A DNA stretch of 64,000 nucleotides from Pohlia nutans (taxonomy: Eukaryota > Streptophyta > Bryopsida > Bryales > Mniaceae). The stretch is from assembly GCA_022496805.1 (NCBI GenBank), contig CM040087.1, forward strand, positions 4,910,001 through 4,974,000, in the 5' to 3' direction. Of this stretch, positions 10,775 through 21,684 are shown piece by piece. The notes below the pieces were generated by a model. It was not told where the DNA came from and did no database searches. It saw only the letters and a list, made by a program, of their open reading frames with translations. Made by a program: the position numbers and the translations under genes. Numbering within the stretch: position 1 is the first letter of the stretch; each line of letters starts with the position of its first letter.

Positions 10775-11899
10775 AACATCAAGACGCCAACAACATAATG
10801 ACATGCATTATGTGCTTGTGCACATATTCTTGAATCATGTGCACAAGGAGGGAGGTTAGACAGAAGGTATATTGAAAATACTCAACAAGTTTATTGTGAT
10901 AGGATACTAAATGCAAGCATCACCTTGTGTAGATTTCAACTAACTCCCTCACACGTTTACAAGCAATCACAATGTATTACATAACAAGCCATTGCAACTT
11001 ACGCTAAAAACATCGTACGGTACATTATATGAGGAACTTACAAATGTAAATGTCTATGGATCTCGGTTTGGCATTTGAAGTTCAGATGTGTAACTTTTGA
11101 TTGTGTAGATGATGCAAAAAGAAGTTTCACCGCCGGTTGAATCTTAAACGGCGGTGAAGAAAAAAGGGACTCTTTCTTTCTTTTTCTAAATTCAAAGCAT
11201 ATTCTAAACAATCTCAAAAATCAAACTCCCACTTTATTCAATAAAAACTAATTTAGTAAATAGACTAGTATCCACTACGACGTTAGGAGAAATCTTGGGT
11301 CTCCAAAAGGCCCTGAAGTTTCTCACGTGCCACAAATTTTGGAGTATACCCATCACTTTTTGATGTTGGCATTGGCACCAATGGTGCCACGACGCTGCCA
11401 ACACTGCGGGTAGAGTGGGTCGACCCAATCATTGTGAGGAAGGACATGTGTGTCTCGAGATTGACGCTGTCAAGGCTGACAAGAATGCACCTGCGGCACT
11501 CAAACTCCAAGCACTTCTGAGTGCTGGCAGGAACATTTGCAATTAAAAGTCACGCTTCAGTTCCAACGAACTTACCGTTGTGCCAGCGAACTTCCTTCCC
11601 AAGTTTCATTCTAAGTGGACTAATAAGAATCTAATCTTCCACTTAGTAACTCACTCTGCCAAGTTCCTTTACTGCTAGTGCAATATATACAATGAAAGGG
11701 TCGTTTGCCAAACACCGTTGGCATATTAGTGCCAACAAAGCCCCCCTGTTGTCCATGTAATTCGCAACCAACAGTATGAGTTCACACAATCAACTATGCG
11801 GGCAACGATGGAAACTCACATTTTTAGCATTGGAAGGGCGTTTGGGCATGCAAGTTACTTAACCCGGGCTGTCTTACAAAGCCTTTTGGAGACCCCAAA
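10775..11899. other. Intergenic region, no gene recognised
   Basis: Mixed-composition sequence. One small hairpin near 11130-11160 pairs TCACCGCC with GGCGGTGA. Two overlapping minus-strand frames near 11234-11510 have no recognisable family and show no splice structure. Confidence 0.35.
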
Positions 11900-12127
11900 T
11901 TTCCCCTAATGATATCTTGCTTGTTATTGAATTACAAAATAATTTTGAATTTTAAGTTTCAAATTTATACAAATATATTGGTAATAGCAATCCTTAAGAA
12001 TAGAATCTAAAATTCGTAATGTACAACTTTTATTCATACATCAAGTTCAAAACATCCCTCCTAGGTACATTTTATAATGCATCTTTGCAATTATGCAATC
12101 CTAGAGAGGGATGAGGTCATGTAGGGG
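11900..12127. mobile_element. Truncated piggyBac-like element
   Basis: Sequence from about 11930 to 12127 matches the elements at 33181-33728 and 34520-35010 (shared AATGTACAACTTTTATTCAT and ATCAAGTTCAAAA). It ends in GTAGGGG followed by TTAA at 12128-12131. The other terminus is lost, and the left limit is where similarity fades. Confidence 0.6.
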
Positions 12128-12131
12128 TTAA

Positions 12132-13125
12132 ATTCATATACTTGAAAATTTATAAAAATTGAGCTAAAATATTCTTGATTGATAAACAAATAAGATTTGT
12201 GGATGAAAAAAGGAAAAGACAAATTTAAAAAATTGTAATTCATATGAATTTTGAAACTGAAAAAGATAGTCATGCCTCATTTGTGACATATAAATGGTAT
12301 TTTTTCAACAAAGAAATATCATAAATTACATTCTAATAGCTCTAATTCTACACTTCATTAGTCTAGAAGATTTTTGAAGCGGAAGTTACAAAGGGGTGTA
12401 AGGGTTTGCAACTCTTGTCTTGCAAAAACAAGCGATTTGAGAAACAAGACTTAAATTGCGCAGTAAAGGCGGGCTAGTATTTTGCTACGCAATCCTTGAG
12501 GAATAAATTACATTGAACCCAAATTTAGAAAGTAAGAGAGATTTTTCTTAGAATTGTGACACTCCTATTGAAAGCGTTTAAAGTAATAGTATCATAAATT
12601 GAAACACCCCTGAAAACCGTGTCATATTTTGCCACTGAAACAGTGTTGTAGATTGACTCTAAACTCCATTTTTTGGAAGATTAGTATCAACCAATTGGCT
12701 TCTCGTGATTGTTCTATTTTAGGTAGAGTGGTTGAGCAACCCATATATCGATTTAGGATCAACCCATTATCGGTTCAAGATAAGTTTAGGGCACAAGTAG
12801 GGGGTTTGACAAAATTTTCACTTTAGAATATTTTCTATTTGGCAAAAACAAATATGGAATCGCTTCGTATCTTCATGATTTCTTCTTCTCTATTTTAGAA
12901 AACTAAGTCCTTATTCAAACTCCCATTTCTAAAATGAAAAACACCTTAATTTCTTGATTTATAGTATTTCTACCTTACATAACATTCACTGATTTTCTTT
13001 CAGTTTTTATGAGAATCCCATTGGCGATTTGAAAATTGAAACTTGAAAAATAAAAAGCATTTTTTGGCGATTTATAAAAAAGAATTACTACATGAAATAC
13101 ATAGTTATCTGTAGAATTGTTGGTC
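12132..13125. other. AT-rich intergenic region
   Basis: No gene, repeat boundary or RNA gene recognised. The frame at 12629-12826 has no supporting motif. Confidence 0.35.
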
Positions 13126-13612
13126 ATACATACCAATGATAAGGGAAGATAATGACAATATACTCTATTTTTTTTTAACTTGTAGCAACACTAGTGGGAC
13201 TCGTGCCGTTGAGCACACCAACCCGGAACGGTCGAGTGATACAAAGCGAGTTGTATCGTATAATAGACTAGTGGGACCCGTGCCGTTGAGCACATTGAGC
13301 TTGGGTTGTCTCCTCGACGGATTCCAGCGTGGAACAGTCGAGTGACACAAACTGAGCTGTATTGTATAATAGATAGCAAGCCCATTTTTCAAATAGCCAC
13401 AAAAGAAACTCTCTCATGGAAACGACCCCTCCATGGGCGACCCGGCGACCCGGAAGAAGGAGCTACACATACCAATAATAAGGGAAGATTATGGCTATAT
13501 ACTCTATTTTTTTACCCAATTTTTCTTCAAGCAACATAGCTAGCCCATTTTCCAAATAGCCACAAAAGAAACTCCCTCATGGAAACGACCCCTCTGTCCG
13601 TGGGCGACCCGG
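13126..13612. repeat. Nested direct duplications upstream of the TGD5-like gene
   Basis: A unit running from ACCAATGATAAGGGAAGAT (near 13133) to GGAAACGACCCCTC (near 13432) recurs in shortened form at about 13470-13594. Inside the first unit, GTGCCGTTGAGCACA occurs at 13202 and 13281, and GTCGAGTGA with a following GTATAATAGA occurs near 13230 and 13340. The copies sit directly in front of the promoter or 5' UTR of the gene at 13795. Confidence 0.75.
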
Positions 13613-13794
13613 CGGAAGAAGGGGCACGTCGTCAAAGCCCATCGCTCATTCTTCCACCGCCACGAGTTCGTTCTTGCAATTCTCTCCATCGCCAGCTTAC
13701 CGTTTTGTTGTGCAGATCATTCATTTTGTTGAGAAAATTCATTTTGTTCTGCTGCGAGGGTGATCGTTTGGCAGCGAATTCGCACTTTGTCGTC

Positions 13795-14572
13795 ATGGGT
13801 GTGGCGCCCTTCCAAGGCCGCGGCGTCGGCTTTGGTCTGTCTTCTTCTCTTCCCTCCCAACTGTTCATCTCTCATATTGTCTGCATTAATATCTTTCGGT
13901 AACTTCGGGACTTCATGTGCTCTACGTTTCGACGAATTCGTATTTATGCGCTTCACGGGTTTTTGGAAATATATTTTCGTCGGGGGAAGCCTTGCCTTCA
14001 CGTTTCCCTGAAATTCACGTGCTGCTTTATTGTGCAGGTTTCGGCATTGGCTGTGGATTCGGGATAGGCTGGGGTTTCGGAGGTAGGGTTTCCGTCTGTC
14101 TTGTAAGATAGAAACTCTTTTGGAGAGGCTGGATTCTTGTCTTAGTAAAGTTTTATCTTAAGACAAATTGAAGCCGCTTCGATTCATATTTTTTGGATTA
14201 GTTATGAATTTTGGAAGTGCTCTACAAGTATCCCTATCTTCATGTGTTTCATTGAAGAATGCAGTATATGACGTTTTAGAGCCAGTTTTAACATCCTCTA
14301 CTTTAGTTTAGGGTTTTCATGAGTTATGCCATGCTGACGTTTAGGGTTTTGTTACCGTATTGCCAGGTGCACCGTTGAATGTCCTTGGCATTGGCGCAGG
14401 TGGAGGTTGCGGGATAGGATTAGGGTTAGGATGGGGTTTTGGTGCCGCGTATGGAACCAAGTACCTTGACTCGAAGCTCAGATTTGAGGGTATCGACTTT
14501 GACAAATTGAAGACGGAACATCAGGAGCAGAAAAGGATAGAAGGCTCAAATAGCTCACAGCCACTCAACTGA
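13795..14572 (+). CDS. TGD5: TGD5-like small glycine-rich chloroplast envelope protein
   Basis: Three exons (13795-13834, 14038-14082, 14367-14572) join in frame, each junction splitting a Gly codon G|GT, to give about 96 residues; Arabidopsis TGD5 is about 92. The product starts [14 protein letters not shown], continues as short Gly/Phe repeats ([10 protein letters not shown]), then [31 protein letters not shown] and the conserved FEGIDFD, followed by a hydrophilic tail. In Arabidopsis TGD5 is an outer-envelope protein that works with the TGD1-4 system moving lipid from ER to plastid. The Gly-zipper-like core would form one or two membrane hairpins. Acceptors TGTGCAG and TTGCCAG and the second donor GTAGGG are good; the first donor, G|GTCTGT, is weak. 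The family match is by remembered sequence pattern. Confidence 0.75.
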
Positions 14573-14917
14573 TCCAACCGTAAGATGATTTCTCTATGAA
14601 GCTTAAGGTACTCAAGGTAGGATGTACAAAAAGATGAACTGAGACGAGGATGTTGTTCTGTGCTTGTTTTTTCCAGTGAATGAATGAAAATGAGGAACAC
14701 AACAGCAACGTTGCTTTGAAATCAGATATGTGACTGTTAACCAGATTTCTTCGCCATGAGTTAGGTTGATGAAGAGGGATCATCAACCTTGCATTTTTGA
14801 ACTTATACTTTCCTGCATTTTGTTCATGTTTGTTTCAGTTACTTATTAGGATGATTCTCAATATACTTTGATTCTTGGAACCTGAGACACTCCTGATTCT
14901 TTGTTTGGTAATATCAT

Positions 14918-15160
14918 CCCCTAAGCGTCCACTGTGTATTTTCTGTAGTGTAGGAAAATTGGACCCCCTGCTGCAAATCATCTGTTTGTGTGAAAATGAC
15001 TTCAGTTTGACACAATTGATACTGTTCATCTTGTAGTATAGAACAGGAGCTTTAGAATGATGTATTGCAATCAGAAAACCGAGATAAAAATGAAGAAATG
15101 CCACCGTTGTAAAGTTCAGTGATGCAGATGGCCATATTGGGTGTTTTAGACGCTTAGGGG
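14918..15160. mobile_element. piggyBac-like MITE, 243 bp, complete ends
   Basis: Both ends read CCCCTAAGCGTC inward. The flanks are TCAT on the left and TTAT on the right, so the expected TTAA pair has decayed. The right end has CCAATATGG centred on nucleotide 25. It is the full-length relative, in inverse orientation, of the truncated copy at 8281-8447. Confidence 0.65.
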
Positions 15161-15955
15161 TTATAGTATTCAGAGGATCTGGATACTTACATTTCAGTTT
15201 CTGCAGATAATTATATGCTATTGTGTATACATGTGATTGGACACTTTCCACGTGGCATGTTCTCAACTCATGTTTTTTTGTTACCAAAGGGTTGATATAA
15301 AAGAGTTCTGAGTGTATGGTGATATGTTATTTGCCATGAAATTTATTTTCTTGGTAAGAAATGTTATGGAAATCTCTGTGGAAATTCATTTTTATTGAAT
15401 ATCAGGTCACCCTACAGTACTCTGTTGGCTTTGGGTGTGTCAACCGCAACACTAGAATGCAGAAATGGTGATTTTTTTTTATTATGGAGCATTACAAAGG
15501 TATTTATAATATATACCTTGAGATAATGCATGTTATATTAGGATAGTACATGGCTTGCCAAATTAATTTTTTCTTTCTCAGCTTGTTTTGAACTCTACTA
15601 AAATGGACAGTGTAAAAGGGTATTCAATAGGAAGTAGATTCCCAAGGAGTGTAAATTGTCGAGTAGTCTGTCCCTTTTGACATAGCCAACAAAGACAAGA
15701 CTGAAAGTTTAATTGCAATGACTTGGGAAATTGGCCAGAGGTAACTTTCTGTTTATAATTTTTTTATAATTCTCACACCTGCTTAGATGGGGAATTACAA
15801 CCTTGCCTACCTGAGTATACATATCCTTCAGTAATAACTTAGTTGAATAATATATGCATTCACAACCTTGACATGAAACCTGACATGAAAAGTATTGATG
15901 CTAGGTCGAGCAAGGATACAACTGTGTTATCTATGAAGGATATAGCATGTCTCTA

Positions 15956-18698
15956 TTAATTTATAATGGGGTCGAAAATGTCAGTCCAATTGCTCGCAGT
16001 CCATGCGCCATCGGCTCCAACAACCATGACACCATTCACGAGGAAGGAAGGTGTTTGGACCACTCCTCTTGCGCATCCATACTGCATCAGCCCACAACAA
16101 TGATTTAATTTTTATTTATTTATTTTGACACACGAATTGCTTTGCAACCCGCAGCAACTCGTCAACCCGTCCAAGAAAAAGTTAAACCATGTATGGTCGG
16201 CCTACATCCTCCTTTTAACCCTTAAGCGCCTGAATGACCAATTTTGGTTCAGCATCTTTTGCTGCAGTTGAAATGCGATTTTGGCCATCAAGATGATACT
16301 TTTTAAATTTGAGCTTAACTAACAAAATGTAGCTTACAAAGTCTAGTTTCCACTCCATCTTAAAATTTTGAAAAATTCCTAAAATTGAATGATTTATAGC
16401 AATTACAAGTTGAGGGTGTATTACCGTGGCATGTCCACAATGTTCCACGGTTATAGGTTTTCCACTGTATTTTTAAATTTTTAAATATTTTTTGAGCATG
16501 GTTAACAAACTAATTTTTTTCTTTATAATTAACACATTTGACAAGTTTTTTGTATTTTTAAAATATAGTTTATAATTGATGTGAATTTTCTTTGCTTTTG
16601 TCACTTTGAAAAATTATGATAATTTAAATTTTGCATTAATAATTTTGAAAAAATCATATATTGTAGTTGACATTCGGTTTCATGCAGGAAAAATATGAAA
16701 TTTGATTTTTATTCAATAATAATGGTTAAAGATAGCATACGGTCTTAAGTTTTTCCACCACGGTAATAGGGTCAGGCATTTAAGGGTTAAGATGAAGGTG
16801 CCCCGCAATTACATTTTTGTGATAATAGGAACAATGTTGGTAATGGGTCCGCTTAGTACCTTATGTTTCTAACAAATGTCACCACTATGAAAAGGAACAT
16901 GCATTATGAAAAGGGACATACATAGCACTACAACATGTATCTGGTGAGTACAAAGCGTATTACAAAGCGTATTATTGTCATATTCGTATACTTGGGAATT
17001 TCCACCATTGTGGGACTCTTTGAAATCTACAATTGGTATAGAATTTCCCAGTGAATCTATGCCTGTTGTAGATTCCAGAGAGTCCCAATATGACAAAAAT
17101 TCCCAATTAAACGAATATGACGATAGTATCTAATGTGCTCACTTACTCCCCCGAAAACGAGGTGGCTATGACGAGCAGAGTAATATTCACTCCATGTGAA
17201 AACCGAGAATCCTCACAAAGCGGAATCAGACTGAATTGCAGAGTCAGCTGAAATGACACAGGCAGGGTTGAATTCTTGCCTTGAAAGAGGTGCGAGTGGC
17301 AAGGTTGGTGACACTATTGTTAAAGCCAGCTTCAAATTCATCTGCAGGCATCCCAAGGTCCCCTGCCAAAGAGGCCAGCCGCCTCCTCACAGATGCTGGA
17401 GACTCCTCATCCGTTTTGAGGTTTGAGAACGAGTCCTGCACAAGTGAGCACTCACATAATGTTAACCCTTGAATGACCAAGGATTTATGCATTGGTTTTG
17501 AAATGTCAAATTTAATCGGTCGTATTGTGAAAAATATAATTCAAATAGGATCAGATTTTATATCAGTGAAGAACATTGCATGTGTTGATTAAAAGACAAA
17601 TAAATTTGAATAAAAGGAAGCCTACATATGCTCTATTCAAAACTGCTATAAAAATCATGAGATCCAATTTGGGCTTTTGGGTCCTCTAGGGGTTAAAGAG
17701 TCGTGGAGAAGAAGAATAATATTTTAGGGTTAGTTTTAGTAATTAACGTTACATGCATAACATTCAGTGGATGTGCCTTGGCTCTAGAACACATGGTGCA
17801 GCATATTCCACACCCAATAGGACTCTATCAATAACTAAGTGGACAGGTGGAGTTCCAAGGTGATGTGGAGAGTGCATGAAAAAAAGGTAGAACACATGAA
17901 GGCTACTGAATGATGTGGAATATGGTGCACCATGTGCTGTAGAGCCAAGGCAAAATCATTGTATGCTACTGAATGGTATGTAGTTGTAAATAGCAAACGT
18001 TGTCTTTGATGCCTCCTTTCAAAAATAGACTGTGTGACATAGACTTGTATAAAGAGCTCAAACCAAACATATAAAGGAAAGCCAAATCATTGTAAAACCT
18101 CGTTTACAGTCCACATACTTGGTTTTCAAAAATGTCCTCTAAAAGAGGAATGACAAGGGAAGCATTTATAGTTTGTGCAATATGAAGGGCCCTTGCTCCA
18201 AAGAATGAATTATGATGAAACCTGCCACAAGAAAGTGCTCTTAGGTTACTAAAAGAGTGGGGATCATTTGGTCAAAATGAAAATCCAAATTACATGACTG
18301 TGATGGTTTTTTACATTACAACTTTGAACTCTCATCTCTATCAAGTCGATACTTGATAGTGTAAAGAAAAAAGTGTCATTGTAGGCTTACGGAACCGAAA
18401 AGGGATGCACAATGAGGCCAAGGGAAGAAGAATTATATTGCTCCTTTACTTGCTTCACAATTGGCCAACTCATCTTGCTATAGGGGCACATAGGATCGAC
18501 AAAAACTTCCCACTTAACAAGATTACAATTTTTAGTGGTATACACAAATCCATCATAGCGCTTAGGAATTGCAAATTGTGCCAAACTACTATTAAAAATT
18601 GAGAAGAATACTACAAATGTAAGTACCTCCTTGTAAAAAGAAAAGACACATTGAGACAAAGTGTTTTTGAAGATAGCCATCATCTTTGTCTTCAACAA
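15956..18698 (-). CDS. Secreted DsbA-like thioredoxin-fold protein, four exons
   Basis: Exons 18698-18391, 18221-18119, 17435-17280 and 16081-15956 join in frame to about 230 residues, stop TAA at 15958-15956. Exon 1 holds a signal peptide (hydrophobic VLTFVVFFSIF, then SSLAQ), IPKRYDGFVY and the active-site-like VDPMCPYSKMSWP. Exon 2 gives FFGARALHIAQT. Exon 3 gives PADEFEAG and LATRTSFK. Exon 4 gives YGCARGVVQTPSFLVNG, including the cis-proline TP, and ends DPIIN. This is the plant thioredoxin-superfamily type resembling At1g20225. The motif is CxxS, so a dithiol oxidoreductase role is unlikely. Donors are GTAAGCC and GTATGTG; exon 3 ends AAG|GCAAGA, a probable GC-AG intron. The exons are separated by MITEs (16219-16786, 17466-17692, 17757-17979). 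Start choice between ATGs at 18698 and 18683 is open. Confidence 0.8.
16219..16786. mobile_element. piggyBac-like element in intron 3 of the thioredoxin-fold gene
   Basis: TTAA at 16215-16218 and 16787-16790. The ends are CCCTTAAGCGCCTG and, inverted, CCCTTAAATGCCTG. The left end has ACCAATTTTGGT centred at nucleotide 24.5. Its internal sequence GAGCTTAACTAA is the unoccupied version of the site filled in the element at 20637-21518. Confidence 0.8.
16965..17135. repeat. Foldback in the thioredoxin-fold gene intron
   Basis: Inverted arms on either side of about 17045 share GTCATATTCGT, TTGGGAATTT, TGGGACTCT and AATCTACAA. The hairpin is about 75 bp per arm and imperfect. Termini and target duplication are unclear. 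Confidence 0.6.
17466..17692. mobile_element. piggyBac-like MITE in intron 2 of the thioredoxin-fold gene
   Basis: TTAA at 17462-17465 and 17693-17696. The ends are CCCTTGAATGACC and, inverted, CCCCTAGAGGACCC. CCAAATTGG is centred on nucleotide 25 of the right end. It starts 30 bp from exon 3 and is related to the 220-bp element at 35371-35590. Confidence 0.75.
17757..17979. mobile_element. MITE of the ATAACATTCAGT family, copy 1
   Basis: The ends ATAACATTCAGTGG and GCTACTGAATGGTAT are inverted. The sub-terminal CCTTGGCTCTA is mirrored by TAGAGCCAAGG, and GGTGCAGCATATTCCACA by GTGGAATATGGTGCACC. It lies in intron 2 of the thioredoxin-fold gene. Other copies are at 31886, 32075, 53659 and 55133. 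Confidence 0.75.
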
Positions 18699-19151
18699 GT
18701 GTCAATATTGATATGTATCCTAATATAACAAATACAAATAAACCTACATAAAGAATAAAGATTTTTTTAATATATATTAAAAATTCCATTTTAAAAATTG
18801 ATCTAAAAGACAAGTACTTGAACTTTAGTGATTCTATAATTTACAAATGATATAGGTGATGTTGTTGGCAATCTCATAGATCTACAACCGTCATAGATTT
18901 GTAAACATAAAGACAAGCGCATTTTACCTAAACTTTAGTTTAAAGTAAAAAAAATTGAACACTTTAGTATAGAACTTGCACTTTAATCTTATAACATGCA
19001 CTTATAATTTTTACTTTTTTATTTTTATACTTTCAATCTAGTACTAAATAAAAAAATGACGCTGCGTTGCTATAATTTACAACATGTGAAGCCACATGGA
19101 GGCTTTCTATCAATGCACATCAATGTTTCCTACATCTACCGAATTCCCTTG
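18699..19151. promoter_or_regulatory. Upstream flank of the thioredoxin-fold gene
   Basis: AT-rich 5' flank of the minus-strand gene. It should contain the promoter, but I see no confident TATA element. It ends at the TTAA bordering the next MITE. Confidence 0.25.
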
Positions 19152-19155
19152 TTAA

Positions 19156-19507
19156 CCCTTTAACATCAAGAGGGCCTGAATAGGGTAGCCCGGAAGGAAT
19201 CTAATTTTTTGGGGGAAAATTAAAAATTAAAAAAAAAAAATCATAAATGGCTCTGCAGTGCACTGTAGCACTGCGGCACTGCTGAACTTCAGCTGCTCCA
19301 ACCTCAAAACTTGTTCAATTTGATAACTTTGATTGCTTACCAACGATTCCACAATCTCTCAAATGAGGCGAAAATTTGGAATCTAGATTGCTTTTTCAGT
19401 AGCTTTTCAACGCAACAAGTCTCGCTTGATTTGGTTGAGAAAATCAACTTTTTTCTTCATTATTCTCTTCTAACTAAGCCCATGGGGCTTACCTTGACGT
19501 TTAAGGG
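19156..19507. mobile_element. piggyBac-like MITE, 352 bp
   Basis: TTAA at 19152-19155 and 19508-19511. The ends are CCCTTTAACATCAAG and, inverted, CCCTTAAACGTCAAGG. The right end has TAAGCCCCATGGGCTTA at nucleotides 17-33. A near-identical inverted copy lies at 32819-33176. It abuts the next element through a shared TTAA. Confidence 0.85.
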
Positions 19508-19511
19508 TTAA

Positions 19512-20632
19512 CCCCTAAAAGACTAACCTATAACCATAGGGTATAGACATCATTTTAGTTGGTCTAATTATCAACTATAAGATACATGTAATATCAATTT
19601 TATGATTTTTTAGAATAGTGCCATATACTATCTACATGCCATAAAAAATTTGGAATTATTTGTGATGTTTTGAAATTACTATGACTTTTATAAGCAAGAC
19701 AGTTAAAAAAAATTCATATTATTTACAAATTTTGCTCAAAAAATTTGAAAAGTTTGCAATAATTTAATGTCACAATTAAATATCTTAAATTTTTGACCAT
19801 GCTTAAAAATTATGTGTAAATCCAAAATTAGGATGAAAAAACCTAAATCTATGGAAAATCAAGAATGAACCATGGTAATACCCCTTCAACTTGAAACTAC
19901 ACTAAATAGTGTATTTAGTGTGAGGTGATGAATAATGTGCTTACCCCTACTACTTGTCTAACACTAATTGTCAATTTGTGGGTAATTAGTGTTGGCGGTT
20001 ATCATCCAATTTGATTCATTGTCAGTTATCATCCAATTTGATTCATTCCATTTCTAAAATTTTAGTTTTTCCATCTAAACTTTCATCTCAAGTTTCATTC
20101 CTTACTCACACTAAATATCCATATCTCAAAAGATCACTATGTCAAAACGTTACTATTCTTCATAAATAGTGTGAGAATTCACATTCAGTGTTTTTACAAA
20201 AGTAGTTTATCTGATATTTAGAGTGATGTTCGCAATTACAGTGCCTCACACTAAATACACTATTTAGTGTACTGTAAATCATTTGATTTTACATATTTTT
20301 TGGAAATTCAAATTGGTGGTGAAATTAGACTTGGTATGATTTATTTTTGTAGTTTGGCTCAAATACATAAGAAATCATTACGATAGCTAAAATTGGGTCT
20401 AAGCATAATAGAGTCAAATGTTCTGGAATACATTCCACGGTATTGACGTTTTTGGCTTCAATGAGCCATAAAGTATCATAAAAACAATGATTTGATACGT
20501 TTCTAGTGCTACTAGGAAGATTTTAAACGAATTTACCAAAAAGAAAAATGATGAAAACAACCACATGAATGAAAATTTGTCAATGCTCAAAGAATGAAAA
20601 CAATTAGATTTTGGTTGTTAGGCGTTTAGGAG
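19512..20632. mobile_element. piggyBac-like element, 1.1 kb, with a nested foldback
   Basis: Shares TTAA 19508-19511 with its left neighbour and 20633-20636 with its right neighbour. The ends are CCCCTAAAAGACTAAC and, inverted, CTCCTAAACGCCTAAC. An imperfect palindrome lies at nucleotides 17-35 of the left end. The 370-bp TA-flanked foldback at 19900-20269 is inserted within it. Confidence 0.7.
19900..20269. mobile_element. TA-flanked foldback with CACTAAATAG ends
   Basis: Both ends read CACTAAATAGTG inward, continuing GTATTTAGTGTGAGG, between TA dinucleotides at 19898-19899 and 20270-20271. It is related by its termini to the 101-bp element at 32104-32204. A TA duplication favours a Tc1/mariner-type mechanism, but CACTA ends with a 2-bp duplication cannot be excluded. 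Confidence 0.6.
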
Positions 20633-20636
20633 TTAA

Positions 20637-21518
20637 CCCCTAAATGCTTGAACGACCAAATCTAGTTGATCATCTTTTTTTGCAGCTGAAATACAATTTT
20701 TGCCATCGAGATGACATTTTTTGAATTCGAGCTTAAGCCTTAAACATAATTTTGGGTCCTGGCCGAGCAGCCTGTAGGATCTGGTTTCGAATCTGTGGCT
20801 TGGACAGCAGTTTTCTGCCTGGTTGCATGGCTGAGCAAACGGGCAAGCAAGCGAGAAAAACGGCTGTAAACCTCCTCCTCTCCGAAACACTAGCAAATCA
20901 ACTCACAGATTGTGCGCATCAAATCAAACCCTGAGAGAAAGCTAATTTGAATCCCCACTCCATCCTGCACCAAACGGTACCTTTCTTGTCAACATTGGTT
21001 CACTGTGCTTCCCACGCGAAGGAAGATGCCACCAAAACCCAGCCCCTGGGGCTGGGGTTGTTGTTTAAGGGTTAACTAAATAAATGTAGTTTACAAAGTC
21101 TAGTATGCTCTTTATGTTAAAATTTTGAAAAATTCCTGAAATTGAATGATTTATATCAATTACAAGATCAGAGTGTATAATTATCGCTCCTCCATGGTGT
21201 TCCACGGTTTTAGGATTTTCCACTATATTTCCAAATTTAGAAATACTCTTTGAGCCCGGTGAACAACCTTATGTTTTTCAATGGGTAATTTTTTCATATT
21301 TTTTTACTGTAGCTTGTAATGAATTTTCTTTACTTTCATTACTTCAAAAAAATCATAGTAATTCAAATTATATATATATATATATAATTTTGGAAAAATT
21401 ATTGATCATAATTGACATCTGGTCTCATATAGGAAAAATGTGAAAATTATTTTTAATTCAATAATAGTGGTAAAATATACCATGCAATCTAAAGGTTTCA
21501 GGGTCAGGCATTTAGGGG
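20637..21518. mobile_element. piggyBac-like element interrupted by another
   Basis: TTAA at 20633-20636 and 21519-21522. The ends are CCCCTAAATGCTTG and, inverted, CCCCTAAATGCCTGAC. It is a relative of 16219-16786 and carries an insertion at 20737-21071. Without the insertion the element is about 0.55 kb, like its relative. Confidence 0.8.
20737..21071. mobile_element. Nested piggyBac-like element with a tRNA-like segment
   Basis: Bounded by TTAA at 20733-20736 and 21072-21075. The paralogue at 16219-16786 reads straight through this position with a single TTAA, which shows insertion and duplication directly. The right end, read inward, starts CCCTTAAACAAC and has the perfect 19-bp palindrome CCCAGCCCCAGGGGCTGGG at nucleotides 16-34. 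The left end has mutated to GCCTTAAAC. TGGCCGAGCAG (20760-20770) and GGTTTCGAATC (20783-20793) resemble tRNA A and B boxes. Composition is GC-richer than the host element. Confidence 0.85.
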
Positions 21519-21546
21519 TTAACAACTTGCTCTGAGAACTCAACTA

Positions 21547-21684
21547 AGGTAACTATACCTAAAAGGGAGCATTTACCTTAAAGCGTGCGTATCTATTGCA
21601 GTGAGACATTTCAGAGTTAAAATGTCACACTATAATAGATACGCAATCTTTAAGGTAAATGCTCCCTTTTAGGTATAGTTACCT
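21547..21684. mobile_element. TA-flanked MITE with AGGTAACTATA ends, copy 1
   Basis: A near-perfect foldback: AGGTAACTATACCTAAAAGG is mirrored at the right end, arms about 55 bp, flanked by TA at 21545-21546 and 21685-21686. A longer family member is at 53170-53484. The TA duplication suggests Tc1/mariner-type mobilisation. Confidence 0.75.
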
